Part shown: positions 35,496 to 46,415 of the stretch, one piece after another | Position numbering within the stretch: position 1 is the first letter of the stretch | Layout of the letters: each line of letters starts with the position of its first letter | The notes under the pieces: model-generated | Seen by the model: the letters and a program-made list of their open reading frames with translations, nothing else | The model's database searches: none | What the model was told of the DNA's origin: nothing | NCBI GenBank assembly: GCA_028571685.1 | Contig: CM053144.1 | Span: 102,330,171-102,394,170, forward strand | From: Heterohyrax brucei | Taxonomy: Eukaryota; Chordata; Mammalia; Hyracoidea; Procaviidae | Direction of reading: 5' to 3' | DNA length: 64,000 bases | Translations under genes and position numbers: made by a program

Positions 35496-36024
35496 TATAT
35501 GGTTACGACTGTGTGTCAGTTTGGCTGGGCCATGATTTTCAGTGTTTTGGCAGTAGTATGATGTTGTGGTCACTTACTTGTTAAGATTTAATATGTGATC
35601 GTCCTCATGAAGGGATCTGCCATTGGTAGCCAATCAGCTGAAGGGAAGTTTCCTTGGGTTTGTTGTCTTCATCGAGTGTGGGCAGATGTCCTGACAGGCC
35701 TTAGGGGCTTTTGCTTGTTCTAGATCCTGCAGCTGGCTCTTGTTTGTCTGACCTCTGGGTCTTGAGATTTGAGCTAGCAGTTTGCCCGCCAATTGTGGCA
35801 GTCATTGATCTTTGCAGCCTACGTGCAAGAGTCCTGCTCGCTCGTCTGCCAATCTGGGTTAGCCTCTGTGGCTACATGAATCAAGAGAAGCATCTATCCT
35901 GACCCACAGACTTGGAACATTATAGCCTCCAAAGCAGCATGAGCCATTTCCTTGATATAAATCTCTCTGTATCTATTTATGCAATTGACTGATTTTTCTT
36001 CCCTAGAGAACCCAGCCTAAGACA
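35496..36024 (+). mobile_element. ERVL-type (MLT2-like) solo LTR
   Basis: It starts tatatggttacgactgtgtg, then tcagtttggctgggccatga, tagccaatcagctgaaggga, cttgatataaatctctctgt, and ends ccctagagaacccagcctaa gaca (terminal CA at 36024). The target duplication is gtaac at 35491-35495 and 36025-36029, perfect. The head and tail match my knowledge of MLT2 LTRs; the middle (35640-35880) is more diverged. There is no internal viral sequence. Confidence 0.82.
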
Positions 36025-36029
36025 GTAAC

Positions 36030-36885
36030 TATTAAAGAACATAATAGAAATTTGATTTAGTACAGAGGAACTACACTCTGGATTACTATTACAGCCAAGT
36101 AAATGTTGAAATGCTAATATAAAAGTTGTTACGAGCATCAAGAAAACATTTTCATAAGTGCTTCACAAGTTCGCTAATTCATGAGTGCTTTCTTTGCTGC
36201 AGGAAAATCTGTAGAGATATCAGTGAATAATGCATCCCTTTGCAAGAGTTCAGGACAGGTTTAGCTTGGATTGAATTCAAAGCTGACAACAGCAACCATA
36301 ATTTCTTACATTCTTACATGCTTTAGTTTCAATTTTTAAAAAGTCCTATAAGATGGGTATTCCCTCTTCAAATGAGGAAATATACAGGTTCCAAAGCTTT
36401 TTCCAAAACTCAAAGTTAGAAAGTAGAACTGGAGGACTTAAAGCTAGTTCTTACCCTATCTAGAGGAGCACCTCAGCTTTAAAACTATCCCCTGTCTCAA
36501 TTCTCATAGCCGTCAATGATTTGGGACTTAGACTGCTGTGTCCTCTATGAATCATGTCATGAATGCTGGCTAGGTCTCAATGAAAGCCCATGAAAAACTT
36601 TAACCCATCTATATACCTAACTGTAGTCACGACAGCATCAGCTTAAATTCTAAGGTTCCTAAGGAGGCAACCACAGCAGGAGAATGAAGGAAAAGCAGCC
36701 CTGCTCTGTTCCTGGAAACAGCATGTGTCCGGAGAAACCTGGAAAATATGCCATGCTCAAGTCAACACCTCATTCATGTCCGAGGGCCCCCTTTTGCCCA
36801 GGCCTGAGCTTCCAATGGTAATGTTAGGCTCTCATCACCATCAGAAGTCACATATGGCACACAAAGTTCATCACAACACACACCT
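36030..36885. other. No recognisable feature
   Basis: No gene or named repeat was recognised before L1 sequence begins near 36890. Confidence 0.4.
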
Positions 36886-36889
36886 GTAG

Positions 36890-38350
36890 GAGAGCTGCCT
36901 TGGAGCAGAACTGCTGTCAATTCTTTGCTGAAGGTTTGACAGAATTCTCCAGTGAGGCCACCTGGGCCAGGACTTCCTTTCTTTCTTTGACTGGGAGGTG
37001 TTTTTTTCTTTTCTTTTCTTTTTTTAAATGACCTCTTCAATTTCTTCTTTCTTTATGGATCTGATCAAATTTTCTACTTCAGTTTTTGTGACTTTATGCA
37101 GGGAGAATATTTCTAGAACTGTGTGCATTTCTTCAAGGTTTTCAAATTTGTTGGAGTGTAATTTTTTCATGATACTCTGTTATGACCCTCTTTATCTCAG
37201 TTGGTTCCACTGTAATGTCATCCATTTCTTATTCGGATTATTTGCATCTTCTCTGTTTTTTCCTTCATCAGTTTGGCCAGTGGTTTGTCAATTTTATTGA
37301 TCCTTTCACAGAACCAGCTTCCTGTCTTGTTGACTCTATTTTTTTTCTGTTTCATTTATTTCTGCTCTACTATTACGTGTTTCCTTTCTTCTGCTGACTG
37401 TGGGCTTTTTTTTTTTTACAGTTATAACATTAAGCAATTGATTTTGATCATTTCTTCTTTTCTGATGTGTATATTTATTGTTATAAATACTCTTCTGAGG
37501 AGTGCTTTTGCTGTGTCTCAAAGGTTTTGATATGTTGTGTTACCATTCTTATTTGATTCTAGGATTTAAAAAATTTATTTTATTGCTCAGTGGTTTTTAA
37601 GCCAAATGTTACCAATTTCCACATACTTGATTGTTTTCATAATGCTTCCTGCTGTCTATTTCTAGTTTTATAGTGTTGTGATCAGTAATGATCACAATGA
37701 TCATTAATGATCAATAATGATCAGTAATGATCGATAATACTTTGCATTATTCAGTGTCTTTTAATTTATCAAGGCTTGCTTTGCAGCCTAAAATATGGTC
37801 TATTCTGGAGAATGTTTCATGGGATTGGAGAAGAATGTGTACCATGTTCTTCTTAGACTAGTGTTCTGCATATGTCTATGAGGTCAATTGCTTGTGTTAC
37901 TTACATCATCTATACCTTTGGTTTCTTTCTAGTTGCTCTATCCATCATTAAAACTCATGTGCAAAAGTCTCCTACTATTGTGTGGAATTATCTACTTCTC
38001 TTTTTATTAGGCTTTGGTTTGTGTATTTGAGAGTTTTGTCATGGGGTACATATTTATTATGGTTATGTCCTCAGTGGATTCATACTTTAATTATTGTATA
38101 ATGGCCTTTGTTGTCTCTTATGATGGACTGTCCCTTAAAATAAGCTTTCTCAGAGATTCATATTGCCACTCTTACTCTTTTTTGATTACTGTGTGCTTGA
38201 CATATTTTTTCCATTCTTCAATTTTTAGTCTATTTATATCTTGTATTTAAGATGTGTCTTTTGTAGGCAACATATTGATGAGCCACGTTTCTTGTAGTCT
38301 ACTCTTCCACTCTCTGTCTCTTGACTGCTGCATTTAAGCTATTTACATTC
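36890..38350 (-). pseudogene. L1 ORF2 remnant (N-terminal half)
   Basis: The 37040-36774 frame contains SPGPGGLTGEFCQTFSKEL, the conserved block at the start of the L1 RT domain, with DG changed to GG. Further right, antisense linker and endonuclease sequence is recognisable (aatatggtctattctggaga, gcatatgtctatgaggtcaa). The ORF2 start should lie near 38350 (catttaagctatttacattc). Multiple frameshifts and stops are present. Confidence 0.85.
37680..37739. repeat. 10-bp tandem repeat, GATC-containing
   Basis: Six near-identical units of the form gatcantaat follow one another (gatcagtaat, gatcacaat, gatcattaat, gatcaataat, gatcagtaat, gatcgataat). The array lies inside the L1 ORF2 remnant and is not expected there. 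Confidence 0.9.
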
Positions 38351-38778
38351 AGTGTGATTATCAATACATATGAATTTACTGCTGTTATTATTTTTAATGG
38401 TGTTGACTTTTACTATTTTGAGTTTACTGAGTCTAATTTTTTGCTTTTGGTGAATAGTTAATTAACATTCTCTGTGAGTTCCCCTGAAATTTACCTTAAT
38501 CTTTCTAAGTTTAAAACAGTTTCTTCATAACAACTTGAATTCTTCTCCATATGAAACTTCTCTAACTACATTTATTCCCCTGTCACAAATTGGCATCTTT
38601 GGCTCCCTATTTTCAGTTCTGTAGCTTTATTTGACCTTTGAGAATTCTTCATCTAGGTTGGTATCCGGGTGATGCTGGCATTGACTTAATCTCAGATTGA
38701 TGTCTGATGTCATTGGTTCTCTCTCTAAAGGGCTCTTTAATACTTTTCATAAGGCTGGTCTGGTTTTTACAAATTCCC

Positions 38779-39626
38779 TTAATTTTTGTTTATCTGGGAA
38801 TATCCTATTTTGCCATTATACTTAAGGGGCAATTTTACTGAATATATGAGTACTGGTTGACAATTGGTTTCTTTCAGAGTTTTATACATGTCATCCCACT
38901 GCTTTCTTGCCTGCATGGTTTCTGTTGGGAAGTCAAAGCTTAGTATTACTGGTTTCTCTTTGTAGGTGACATTGCATTTTCCCTGAGCTACTCTCAGCAT
39001 TCTTTGACTTTGGTTTTGGAAAGTTTGATTCTAGTGTGTACTGCTGACAACTTACTTTTTAAGTCTATCCTAATATGTTAAATGTATTAAATGGATGTCT
39101 TCTCTTCTTTCATGATATTAGGGGAGTTTCCTGCCGGCAAATCTTCAAAAATTCTCTCCCCACCTTCTTTTTTATTCTTATTTTTTTGGTTTCTTCCTGC
39201 TCTGGAATTCCAATCATATGTAAATTACTCCTCTGGATAGTGTCCCACATAACTCTTACGGTTTCTTCATCCTTTTTTGTGATTTTTTTTCTAAAAACAA
39301 ATTAGCACAAAGGAATCAGCCTCTGTTTCACTGATTCTTTCCTCATTGACTCAGTTCAGCTTCTGTGATTTCAATTATCTATTTCTGATATTGTGTTATT
39401 AATATTTTGTCTATTTGTCATTTTGCTCTTATATTGCTTTCCTATACTCTTCCACAGTTTTGTCTTTGTTTTCCTTTATCTTATTTGTGCTTTCCTTGAT
39501 CTCTTTGAGTATTCCATACATATATCTTTTGAATTCTGTCAGGTAATTCATTACCATTTCTTCCTCAGGAAGATTTTCTGCTTCTTTATTTTGGACTCTT
39601 GCTTGAGCCTTCTTGTCCTGCTTCAT
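38779..39626 (-). pseudogene. L1 ORF1 remnant
   Basis: ORF1 encodes the L1 RNA-binding protein. 39626-39429 gives an N-terminal, charged, coiled-coil-like segment (NLPEEEMVMNYLTEF, ILKEIKESTNKIKE). 39000-38779 gives the C-terminal domain (MLRVAQGKCNVTYKEKPV, TETMQARKQWDDMYKTLKE, LIYSVKLPLKYNGKI). The two blocks lie in order and at the expected spacing. The middle (39001-39428) is broken by frameshifts and stops. The M at 39626 is a plausible start because the downstream block follows in frame for 65 codons. Confidence 0.88.
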
Positions 39627-39657
39627 TATATGATTTGATATTGTCTGTTGTCTCTGA

Positions 39658-39806
39658 GGAAACCCTGGTGGTTAAGTGCTACAACTGCTAACTGAAAGAT
39701 CAGCAGTTCAAATCTACCAGGCACTCCTCAGAATCTCTGTGGGAGAGTTCTACTCTATCCTATAAGGTTGCTATGAGTTGGAATTGACCTGATGGCAATT
39801 TTGGGG
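39658..39806 (+). mobile_element. AfroSINE (classic type) with A-box deletion
   Basis: It starts ggaaaccctggtggttaagt, lacking about 8 bases (cgtagtgg-like) between two gtgg repeats that would complete the A-box region. The rest is good: gatcagcagttcaaatctac, cactcctcagaatctctgtg, tataaggttgctatgagttg. Flanks gttgtctctga and ggctgtctcca suggest a target duplication. Confidence 0.92.
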
Positions 39807-40149
39807 TGAGGCTGTCTCCAAGGCATTAAGGTATCATTTTATTTATTTATTGAACATATGTTTGTTTGCTCCATCCTGGTTTTTCATTTTGTTTTGATAT
39901 ATCTGGGCTGGTGGGGAAGACATGGTCTGCTGGCCACTAGCCTGGAGGTATGGAAGCATTTATCACCCATCTCCAAGCATGCATGGGTTTTTGTCCACTG
40001 GTCATGCAAGGCAGCTGAGGGAGAGCCAGACAGGCATTGGGTAATGCCTATAATTGGTTCAGTGGTACAGGACTAGATGATGCTGCTTGCCAAGTGGGTG
40101 GGGAGGAGGGTGTGGTGGCTTAAATGGGTGTTCAGGAGTGCATTCTCTT

Positions 40150-40565
40150 CTGCTCACCTGGTTGATGGAGATGGGAGGGTGGCAGGCAGATGGGCACAAG
40201 GGAGGATGCTTGGTACCACTCACCAGAATAAAGAGAATGAGTGATGGCTGAGGAGGCATGCAGGAACATTCTTCATGCCCCTTTCCTGAATGAGTGTAGG
40301 TGGCAGTGGAGCAGGTGGGCAAGAACACTCTCAGTGCCCTTCACCAGGATGAGTGGGGCTGGGTGGCAGCAGAGCTGGTGCATGGCAGCATGGTTGACAC
40401 TGCTCACCAGGATGGGGGCTGTTGACCAAGTGGATGCACAAGAACACACTTACTACCACTCGATGAGTGGGCAAGGGAGGGTGGGAGACAGGGCTGGGTG
40501 GGAGAGGAATTCACATTATGGTGCTTGGATGAGTGAGATGGCAGAGGTATGGCATTTTCCACCAT
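40150..40565. repeat. ~60-bp minisatellite in the L1 5' region
   Basis: A block reading cactcaccaggatgagtg (or diverged) recurs at about 40151, 40217, 40278, 40337, 40401, 40457 and 40520, at intervals of 57-67 bp. Each unit also carries a ggtggcag-like block and an agaacacactc-like block. It lies upstream of ORF1 in L1 orientation. Confidence 0.8.
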
Positions 40566-41544
40566 TGATCATGAGGAGGGATAGAAGAGAGGGTGCAGCC
40601 CCCTCTGGTCACCAGAAGTGAGTGCCCAGGAACTTCCAGTTGGTTGCAGCCAGCAATTCAGGACCTGGACCCAACCAGTGGTGCAGATGGAGGAACTGCC
40701 TGTGGTCCAGTCATGTGGGGGAACACCCTCTGACACTCCACGGATCTGCCCCTTTTGTGTACCACCTACCTAATGCTCAGGGACTGCTGCTGGTGAGTCC
40801 ACCTAACTGTGGCTCCTGGTGCCTTCCCTGCTCTGTGGGCGCCAAGATCCCTGGAGCTCTTGCCCTCCTTCCTGTACTTTCTTTCCTTAGATCAGGATCA
40901 CGTTTCACTCACCTTGCTTGACTCCAGTTGTGTCTACATAGTTTTTCTTTATTTGAGAATTCCGAGAGGTTGCCTTCCTGTGCTGCTTACCCAGGGTTGA
41001 CACTGGCTTTGTCTTAAAAGGATCACACTGTGCTGAGACAGCTGGCACAGCATCACTGCTCCGCATCACTCCTACTTGGCTGCCTTCATTCAATTTCTTT
41101 TTCAGGTCCGTGCTTGATTCAACCCTTTATCCTTCCTAATGTTCAGTGTTTCAGATTGTCACCTCTGCTTGTTTCATTTGGGTTCTCAGGTCTTTGCTGC
41201 AGAGAGGCAGCAGGATGTGTCCGACTAAACTGCCGTGTCGGCTCCTCTCTGTCTCTGTAGTCTCCTTCCTCAGGGCATGTTACTCTCTCATATAGAAATT
41301 TGTACCAACAGTGTTTCCCCTACCTCCCTTTCACATGTTACTTTGTTCCATGAAGGAGCAGGTCAGGCTTTTTGTTACCTGTCAGGAGTGGCGTCTTCCT
41401 TTGCCTTTCCTCTGTTCTACTCAGCTAGCTACGGATGCTTGGCGGCCCTGGGACAGCTGGCTGGTTTTAACTCTCTTACGTTCAGTATCACAGTCCTCTC
41501 TCTCAAAAGATGCTAAGGCACTGAGATAGCACCTACTTTCTTCT

Positions 41545-42045
41545 ATACACTGACAATCCTAGAAGGAACACTCCCACTTAACAACAGCTTCCTAGGAGAC
41601 TTTTTAATAGGTAAGAGCATGGTGGGGAGAAGAAGAGAGGAAGAAAAACAAGAGGGAAGTTTATAGAACGTGGCCTTGATATAATGCCTTCTAAATCCAC
41701 TGGTAATTAGGCATAGGTGGTGCTTCGCCTAGACTATTTCAGGGAAAGCAGTTCAATTCTAGTTAGCTCTTTACTACTCAACAGCTGAGTACCTAGCGGA
41801 TAGAAGAGCTGGGATTTTTAAACCAGCCAATATTCTTGCTAGCTCTGAAGTTTCTGCAATTTGGTAAGAGGAAAAATACAATCAACAGCAAAATTGAGAA
41901 ATTTAAATTATGGAGCTATTTTAACTGTCCCCATGTCTACTCTCAAATAGCTGTACTTTAAATGATTATGGAAATATGAAATATAAATCTAACCAGCTAC
42001 TTAGTTTTTTTCACACAGTTTAAAACCCACAGATGATTAAAAAAG
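41545..42045. other. No recognisable feature
   Basis: Purine-rich at 41620-41670, otherwise unique. No gene or named repeat was recognised. Confidence 0.4.
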
Positions 42046-42048
42046 AAA

Positions 42049-42235
42049 AAAAGTGTTGTTTTTCATTTCTGACTCATAATGACATAGTAGAACTGCCCTA
42101 GAAGATTTCCAAGACTGTAAATCTTCACAGAAACAAACTGCCACATCTTTATGCCACAGGGTAGCTGGTGAGTCTGTACAGCTGACCTTTTGTTTATCAG
42201 CCAAGCACTTAACTGATGTGTAATCGGGACTCCTT
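42049..42235 (-). mobile_element. AfroSINE (variant with extra central module)
   Basis: The plus strand reads tttctgactcataatgacat, gactgtaaatcttcacagaa, ctgccacatctttatgccac and gtgtaatcgggactcc. Flanks acagatgatt and acagattaac suggest a target duplication. Confidence 0.88.
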
Positions 42236-42411
42236 ACAGATTAACAGGCCTCACAAATAATAAAAACCCAACAAATACAAGCTAAGTATCTGGTATAGAG
42301 TAGCCACCAAAATGGTTTTAGAGGGAGCTAGAATCGTATTAAAAATTTTGTGAAATATAGGTATAATTTCCTAAGTACCTTTTATAGTACTTATATATTT
42401 TTAAGGGTGCC

Positions 42412-42588
42412 AAGGAGTCCCTGGGTGGTGCACATGATTAAAAAGTTCAGCTGCTAACTAAAGGAGTAGAGGTTCAAGCCCATCCAGAGGTGCCTCTGAA
42501 AAACCAGTCACTGAGACCCTATGGAGCACAGATCTACTCTGACACACAATGGGCCACCATGAACTGGAATCTACAGAACTGATGACCT
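42412..42588 (+). mobile_element. AfroSINE (variant with longer middle segment)
   Basis: It starts aaggagtccctgggtggtgc and continues gtagaggttcaagcccatcc, agaggtgcctctgaaaaacc, and actctgacacacaatgggcc, ending in degraded sequence. A good B-box region is retained. Confidence 0.9.
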
Positions 42589-42667
42589 GAATAATACCCG
42601 CGTAGAACTTAAGGACTTGCAGATTAGTGTGCAGTATTTATTTTAATCAGCATTAGATATACAAAAC

Positions 42668-42870
42668 AAAAATACCCATTGCTATCAAGTCAATTTCAAC
42701 TCACAGTGACCCTATAGGACAGAGCAGAACTGCCCCCATAGTTTCCAAAGCTGTAATGTTCATAAAAGCAGACTGCAACATCTTCCTCCTGTGGGCCAGC
42801 TGAGGAGTTCCCATTGCTGGCCTTTTGGTCAGTAGCCAAGTGTTTAGCCATCATACCACCAGGGTTCCTC
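42668..42870 (-). mobile_element. AfroSINE (variant with extra central module)
   Basis: The plus strand reads cccattgctatcaagtcaat, gaccctataggacagagcag, gctgtaatgttcataaaagc, and ends catcataccaccagggttcc. Confidence 0.92.
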
Positions 42871-42977
42871 TTCATTTATTACACAGATAAGAAAACAATA
42901 GCCCTTCCATTACGCAATCTCATACTGTTCCTAAATAACATGGTCTTCACCATAATTATTAATAACTATTTAAAGAA

Positions 42978-43138
42978 TGGAAACCCTGGTGGCATAGCAG
43001 GTAAGTGTTAAAGCTGCTCACCAAAAGATTGGTGGTTCAAATCTACCAGGTGCTTCTTGGAGACTCTATAGGGCAGTTCTACCCTGTCCTATAGGGTCAC
43101 TATGAGTCAGAATTGACTCAGCATCAATGAGTTTTGGC
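42978..43138 (+). mobile_element. AfroSINE (classic type), full length
   Basis: It starts ggaaaccctggtggcatagc, with the B-box region attggtggttcaaatctacc and ctgtcctatagggtcactat, ending gagttttggc. The target duplication is tatttaaagaa at about 42967-42977 and 43140-43150. Confidence 0.95.
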
Positions 43139-43154
43139 TTATTTAAAGAACAAA

Positions 43155-43700
43155 AATAACAAGATATGCACAAGTATTAATTTAGTACATTAACAATGTC
43201 TTGAGTATTAACAGTTATTTTGCTTAAAGAAAATTCTCATCTAGTTTTCTTACTATTAAACAGTTTTCTTTACTCCCTCCTAATGGTATTTCCTGAGATA
43301 TTTACTTTAAAGACAATATACATTTTGATGAATAAGAGGAAACCAAAGGAGATTTTAGACTTTCTTAAGTTTTTATCAATCATCACACTGTCTGGGGAGT
43401 ACTAAGCCTACTACCAAAAAAAATGAGCTGTTCTCCTGTATCAAATATTTATTTATTTGAAGAATTGGCCACTAAAGTAACAGATGAGTATGGAGATGGA
43501 CTGTGAAGTATCAATGGATTTTTTTAATAAAGAAAGTATAAGATCTGTCAGAATAAGGAGAAGAAATATGATAAAAATCTCAAGAGTAAGTAAATGTTTG
43601 ATATTTAAACAGCTCAAGGCCGTATCAGTTACCACCACCCAATATTATTAATTTAAATTGTAGGTCCTCAAGCAAATACTTCACAATATAAGAGAAGCCA
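43155..43700. other. No recognisable feature
   Basis: AT-rich unique sequence with no supported gene or repeat. Confidence 0.4.
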
Positions 43701-43704
43701 GGAA

Positions 43705-44205
43705 GAAGTACAATTCTGGACCTAATTTTGACCAACAAAAAAGGACTTAATGGCATCACAGGAGTCACAGAAACAATGGAAAGTGACTATATCATCTGGA
43801 AATTCATAAAAGTAAGGAACGAAGTACTGGACATTTTTGAATATTCATTCCAGACTGACATCAAAAGCTAACTTCAGAAAGCTCCAGGAAAAATAAGTAC
43901 ATGCCTACAACCGGAGACACTGGATAAAGGAAGAAACAAAAGAGAGATTCACGAGAAATAAAATTATACATTCAAATAAGAAGGAAGGGTGGACACTGAC
44001 AGACATCAGCATGGCTGAGCCAGGAGCTTTCTGACAAGCTGTGATTTTAAAGGCTGTGAGTCAGTGGAAGAAAGAAAGAGAAAACAAACACAAGTACAAA
44101 TAATGGCAAGAATTATGAGAAATAATGTCAGGAAAGCTAAAGCCCAAAGTAAGCTGAGACTTGGGGACCACACAAAGTGTTGAAGACAATAAAATGTTGT
44201 TTAAA
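43705..44205 (+). mobile_element. CR1/L3-like LINE coding fragment
   Basis: Translation around 43730-43860 gives DLILTNKKGLNGITGV, then a segment resembling the ESDYIIWKF position where CR1/L3 endonucleases have a SDH-containing block. Around 44100-44160, RKAKAQSKLRL resembles the linker (KAKAQ...L) that follows the endonuclease in CR1-class LINEs. Stops interrupt the frame. The order and spacing match an endonuclease-to-linker fragment of an ancient non-LTR element. The family assignment is tentative. Confidence 0.5.
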
Positions 44206-44221
44206 GAAAACAGAATTATAA

Positions 44222-44405
44222 CAATTAAACATTTTGCTGCCAACCAATAGGTCAGTGGTTAGAACTCACCAGCTGTTCCATGGAAGAAAATACCTGGCAT
44301 CTGCTCCTGTAAATATTTCAGCCTAGGAAACCCTATGGGGAAGCGATACTCTGTCCTATAGGGTCACTATGTGTCAGAATCTACTTGATGGCATGTAACA
44401 ATAAC
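44222..44405 (+). mobile_element. AfroSINE (variant with extra central module)
   Basis: It reads tttgctgccaaccaataggt, cctggcatctgctcctgtaa, ctgtcctatagggtcactat and ends gatggcatgtaacaataaca ac. The tail matches the RTE 3' end at 29820-29853. Confidence 0.92.
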
Positions 44406-44419
44406 AACAATCTAGAATC

Positions 44420-44617
44420 AGTAGCTAAGGTGATAATTCTAGTTTTGGCAACCTCATGTGTATCAGAGTAGGACTGCACCCATAGGGTCTTCAATGGATA
44501 ATTTTTTAGAAGTAGATCTCCAGGCCCTTTTCCCAAAGTGCCTCTCAGTGGACTCAAACACCTAATCCTACAATTAGCAGTTGAGTACTTCCACAGTTAG
44601 TGCTACCCAGCTCTCCC
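44420..44617 (-). mobile_element. AfroSINE (variant with longer middle segment)
   Basis: The plus strand reads cctcatgtgtatcagagtag, catagggtcttcaatggata, agatctccaggcccttttcc and cagtggactcaaacacctaa. It lies tail to tail with the SINE at 44222-44405. Confidence 0.88.
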
Positions 44618-44621
44618 CAAT

Positions 44622-44818
44622 AACAATAACACTTGCTATGTGTCAAATCCTGTAAACCGTGGAGTATATGTTGTTATTCCCTCCATTTTATAGACAAGAA
44701 AATTAAGGCACAAAGAGATAATGTAGCTTGTGCAATATCACATCATTTATCAGCGCTGGAGCAGAGAGTCAAACCATTTAAGGACACACTTCCCCTAGCT
44801 GTGTCTTCCGTGTGGAGT
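44622..44818 (-). mobile_element. MIR SINE fossil, antisense
   Basis: The plus strand reads tgttgttattccctccattt, tatagacaagaaaattaagg, cacaaagagataatgtagc and gagcagagagtcaaaccatt, the reverse complement of the MIR core. Confidence 0.75.
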
Positions 44819-44819
44819 A

Positions 44820-45600
44820 TCTTTGAGTCTTGACCTCTCTGCATTGCTTACTCACTTTTTCCCTGTCATGGTAAAGGAGTGAACACCTGATTGGAAAGTT
44901 TGGAAGGAAAATCAGGGCTAATCAGCCAATTGCTCCTCTCTTGGGAGAGCTGTTTTGTGCGCACTTGCCTCTCCGAGGCTCTCCACCTTGAGGTCATATA
45001 TAGGCAAAGTCTTTCCTGCTTGGAGACTGTCTGCCATGGTCCAGGGCTGCCTGTGACTGTCTGGGAAGGTATATCAACTCTGGGATAAAGTAATATTTAG
45101 CTCACTGCTGCCCACATATATCAAGTTCTCCAATATTCGCTCTATCAATCATACAGATATTTTTATTTCTCATAAATCTGTTTTACTTATTTTTGCCGTA
45201 TTTTTCAATTAGTCTAGAATACCAGTCTGTCAAAGACTTCAACAGAAAAAACTTTGTTTTATATGGCTTCAAGCCTAATGTCTTATCCACAAAGCAGTAC
45301 TGCCTTGCATATGTTTTGGGTACATCGGAATAAGACTTAGAGCAGACAGGGAGAATTGCTATGTTTTGTTTATGACTGTCTTTTCCAGAAAATGGAGTAT
45401 TTTTCTAAATTAGAAATGGCAAACATGATTAATGGAAGTTTAGAAATTAAAGCAGAAGAGGAGATAATAAAATACTTTCTAAGTATTTTGAATAAAGTCT
45501 CCAGACCCTGAACAATGATACTGCAGCCTGAGTTTAGGTAACCTCAGAACTATGGGCAGTTGTATTTGAGAAATTATGGAGTATTGAAAAATATGTTTAA
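44820..45600. other. No recognisable feature
   Basis: No gene or named repeat is supported. 44930-45070 is GC-richer than its surroundings, without a clear reading frame. Confidence 0.4.
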
Positions 45601-45602
45601 AA

Positions 45603-45763
45603 AAACCCCAAACACCTTTCCACTGAGTCAATTCTGACTCACAGAGAATGTATGGGACAACACAGAACTGCCCTACCAAGTTTCCAAGCAGTGCCTGTTG
45701 AGTTCAAACTGCTGACTTCTTGGTTAGCAGCCATAGCACTTAACCACTACATCAACAGGGTTA
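45603..45763 (-). mobile_element. AfroSINE (classic type)
   Basis: The plus strand reads cactgagtcaattctgactc, acacagaactgccctaccaa, aaactgctgacttcttggtt and ccactacatcaacagggtt. Confidence 0.92.
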
Positions 45764-45967
45764 TGGGCAAATGTTGTCCTCAGTTTTCAAAAAATTAAGA
45801 GGTGGTAAAACTCATAGGATTTACAACCAGTAAGCTTAACATAGGAAAATTATAGATAAGGCTTACAAAAAGATAATGTTAATATAATTAAAAACTATAG
45901 TCCAGAAGGGTCTATATGAGTTGTTTTAAAAATCGTTCATTAGCATTTCACATAAATTTAATGATGT

Positions 45968-46066
45968 GTTTATTGGAAACCTTGGTGGAATTGTAGTTAA
46001 ATCTACCAGGCAGTCTTTGGAAACCTTTTGGGAAGTTCCACTCTGTCCTATGGGGTCACTATGACT
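45968..46066 (+). mobile_element. AfroSINE (classic type) with internal deletion
   Basis: It starts ggaaaccttggtggaattgt, then jumps from tagtta directly to aatctaccaggcagtctttg, losing about 35 bases that include most of the B box. It ends ctatggggtcactatgac. It could not be transcribed by RNA polymerase III as it stands. Confidence 0.9.
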
Positions 46067-46379
46067 ATTTATCAAGAAGTGTTAAAAAAAAAATACAGCA
46101 TCTCTTTATTCATTAAAGCAATAGTAGAGACTTTCATGATATCCTGGATACAACTGTGAAAAAGGAGATGGTTGATTATACTGTTAACTAGGTTTGCAGC
46201 AGGGTTATCAATTGTGATGAATGTCAGTGACACGTGCAAGGCGAATGTGACATTAACCTTCTCCTAAAAAGCAAATACAACTTTTAAGTATTAACAACAA
46301 CAAAAAACTCAAATTGTGAAAAGAAACATCCTCATCGTTCCCTTCAATCATCAAACCATGGGGAGTTTTCAGAAAGATT

Positions 46380-46384
46380 ATGTA

Positions 46385-46415
<31 letters not shown>

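Larger units (their letters stand above)
36890..41540 (-). mobile_element. L1 LINE, 5' half, antisense (second copy)
   Basis: From left to right the plus strand reads antisense reverse transcriptase N-terminal sequence, ORF2 linker and endonuclease, ORF1 (39626-38779) and a roughly 1.9-kb 5' region with a minisatellite. The ORF2 3' portion is missing at the left edge. A classic AfroSINE (39658-39806) lies just upstream of ORF1. The exact 5' end is uncertain (about 41500-41540). It differs in its 5' region from the L1 at 1-6275. Confidence 0.82.

Noticed and set aside
40059-41516. Frames of 76-126 codons in the 40-41.5 kb GC-rich region
   Set aside because: They coincide with a minisatellite and L1 5' region. 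The residues are repeat-driven and no domain is visible.
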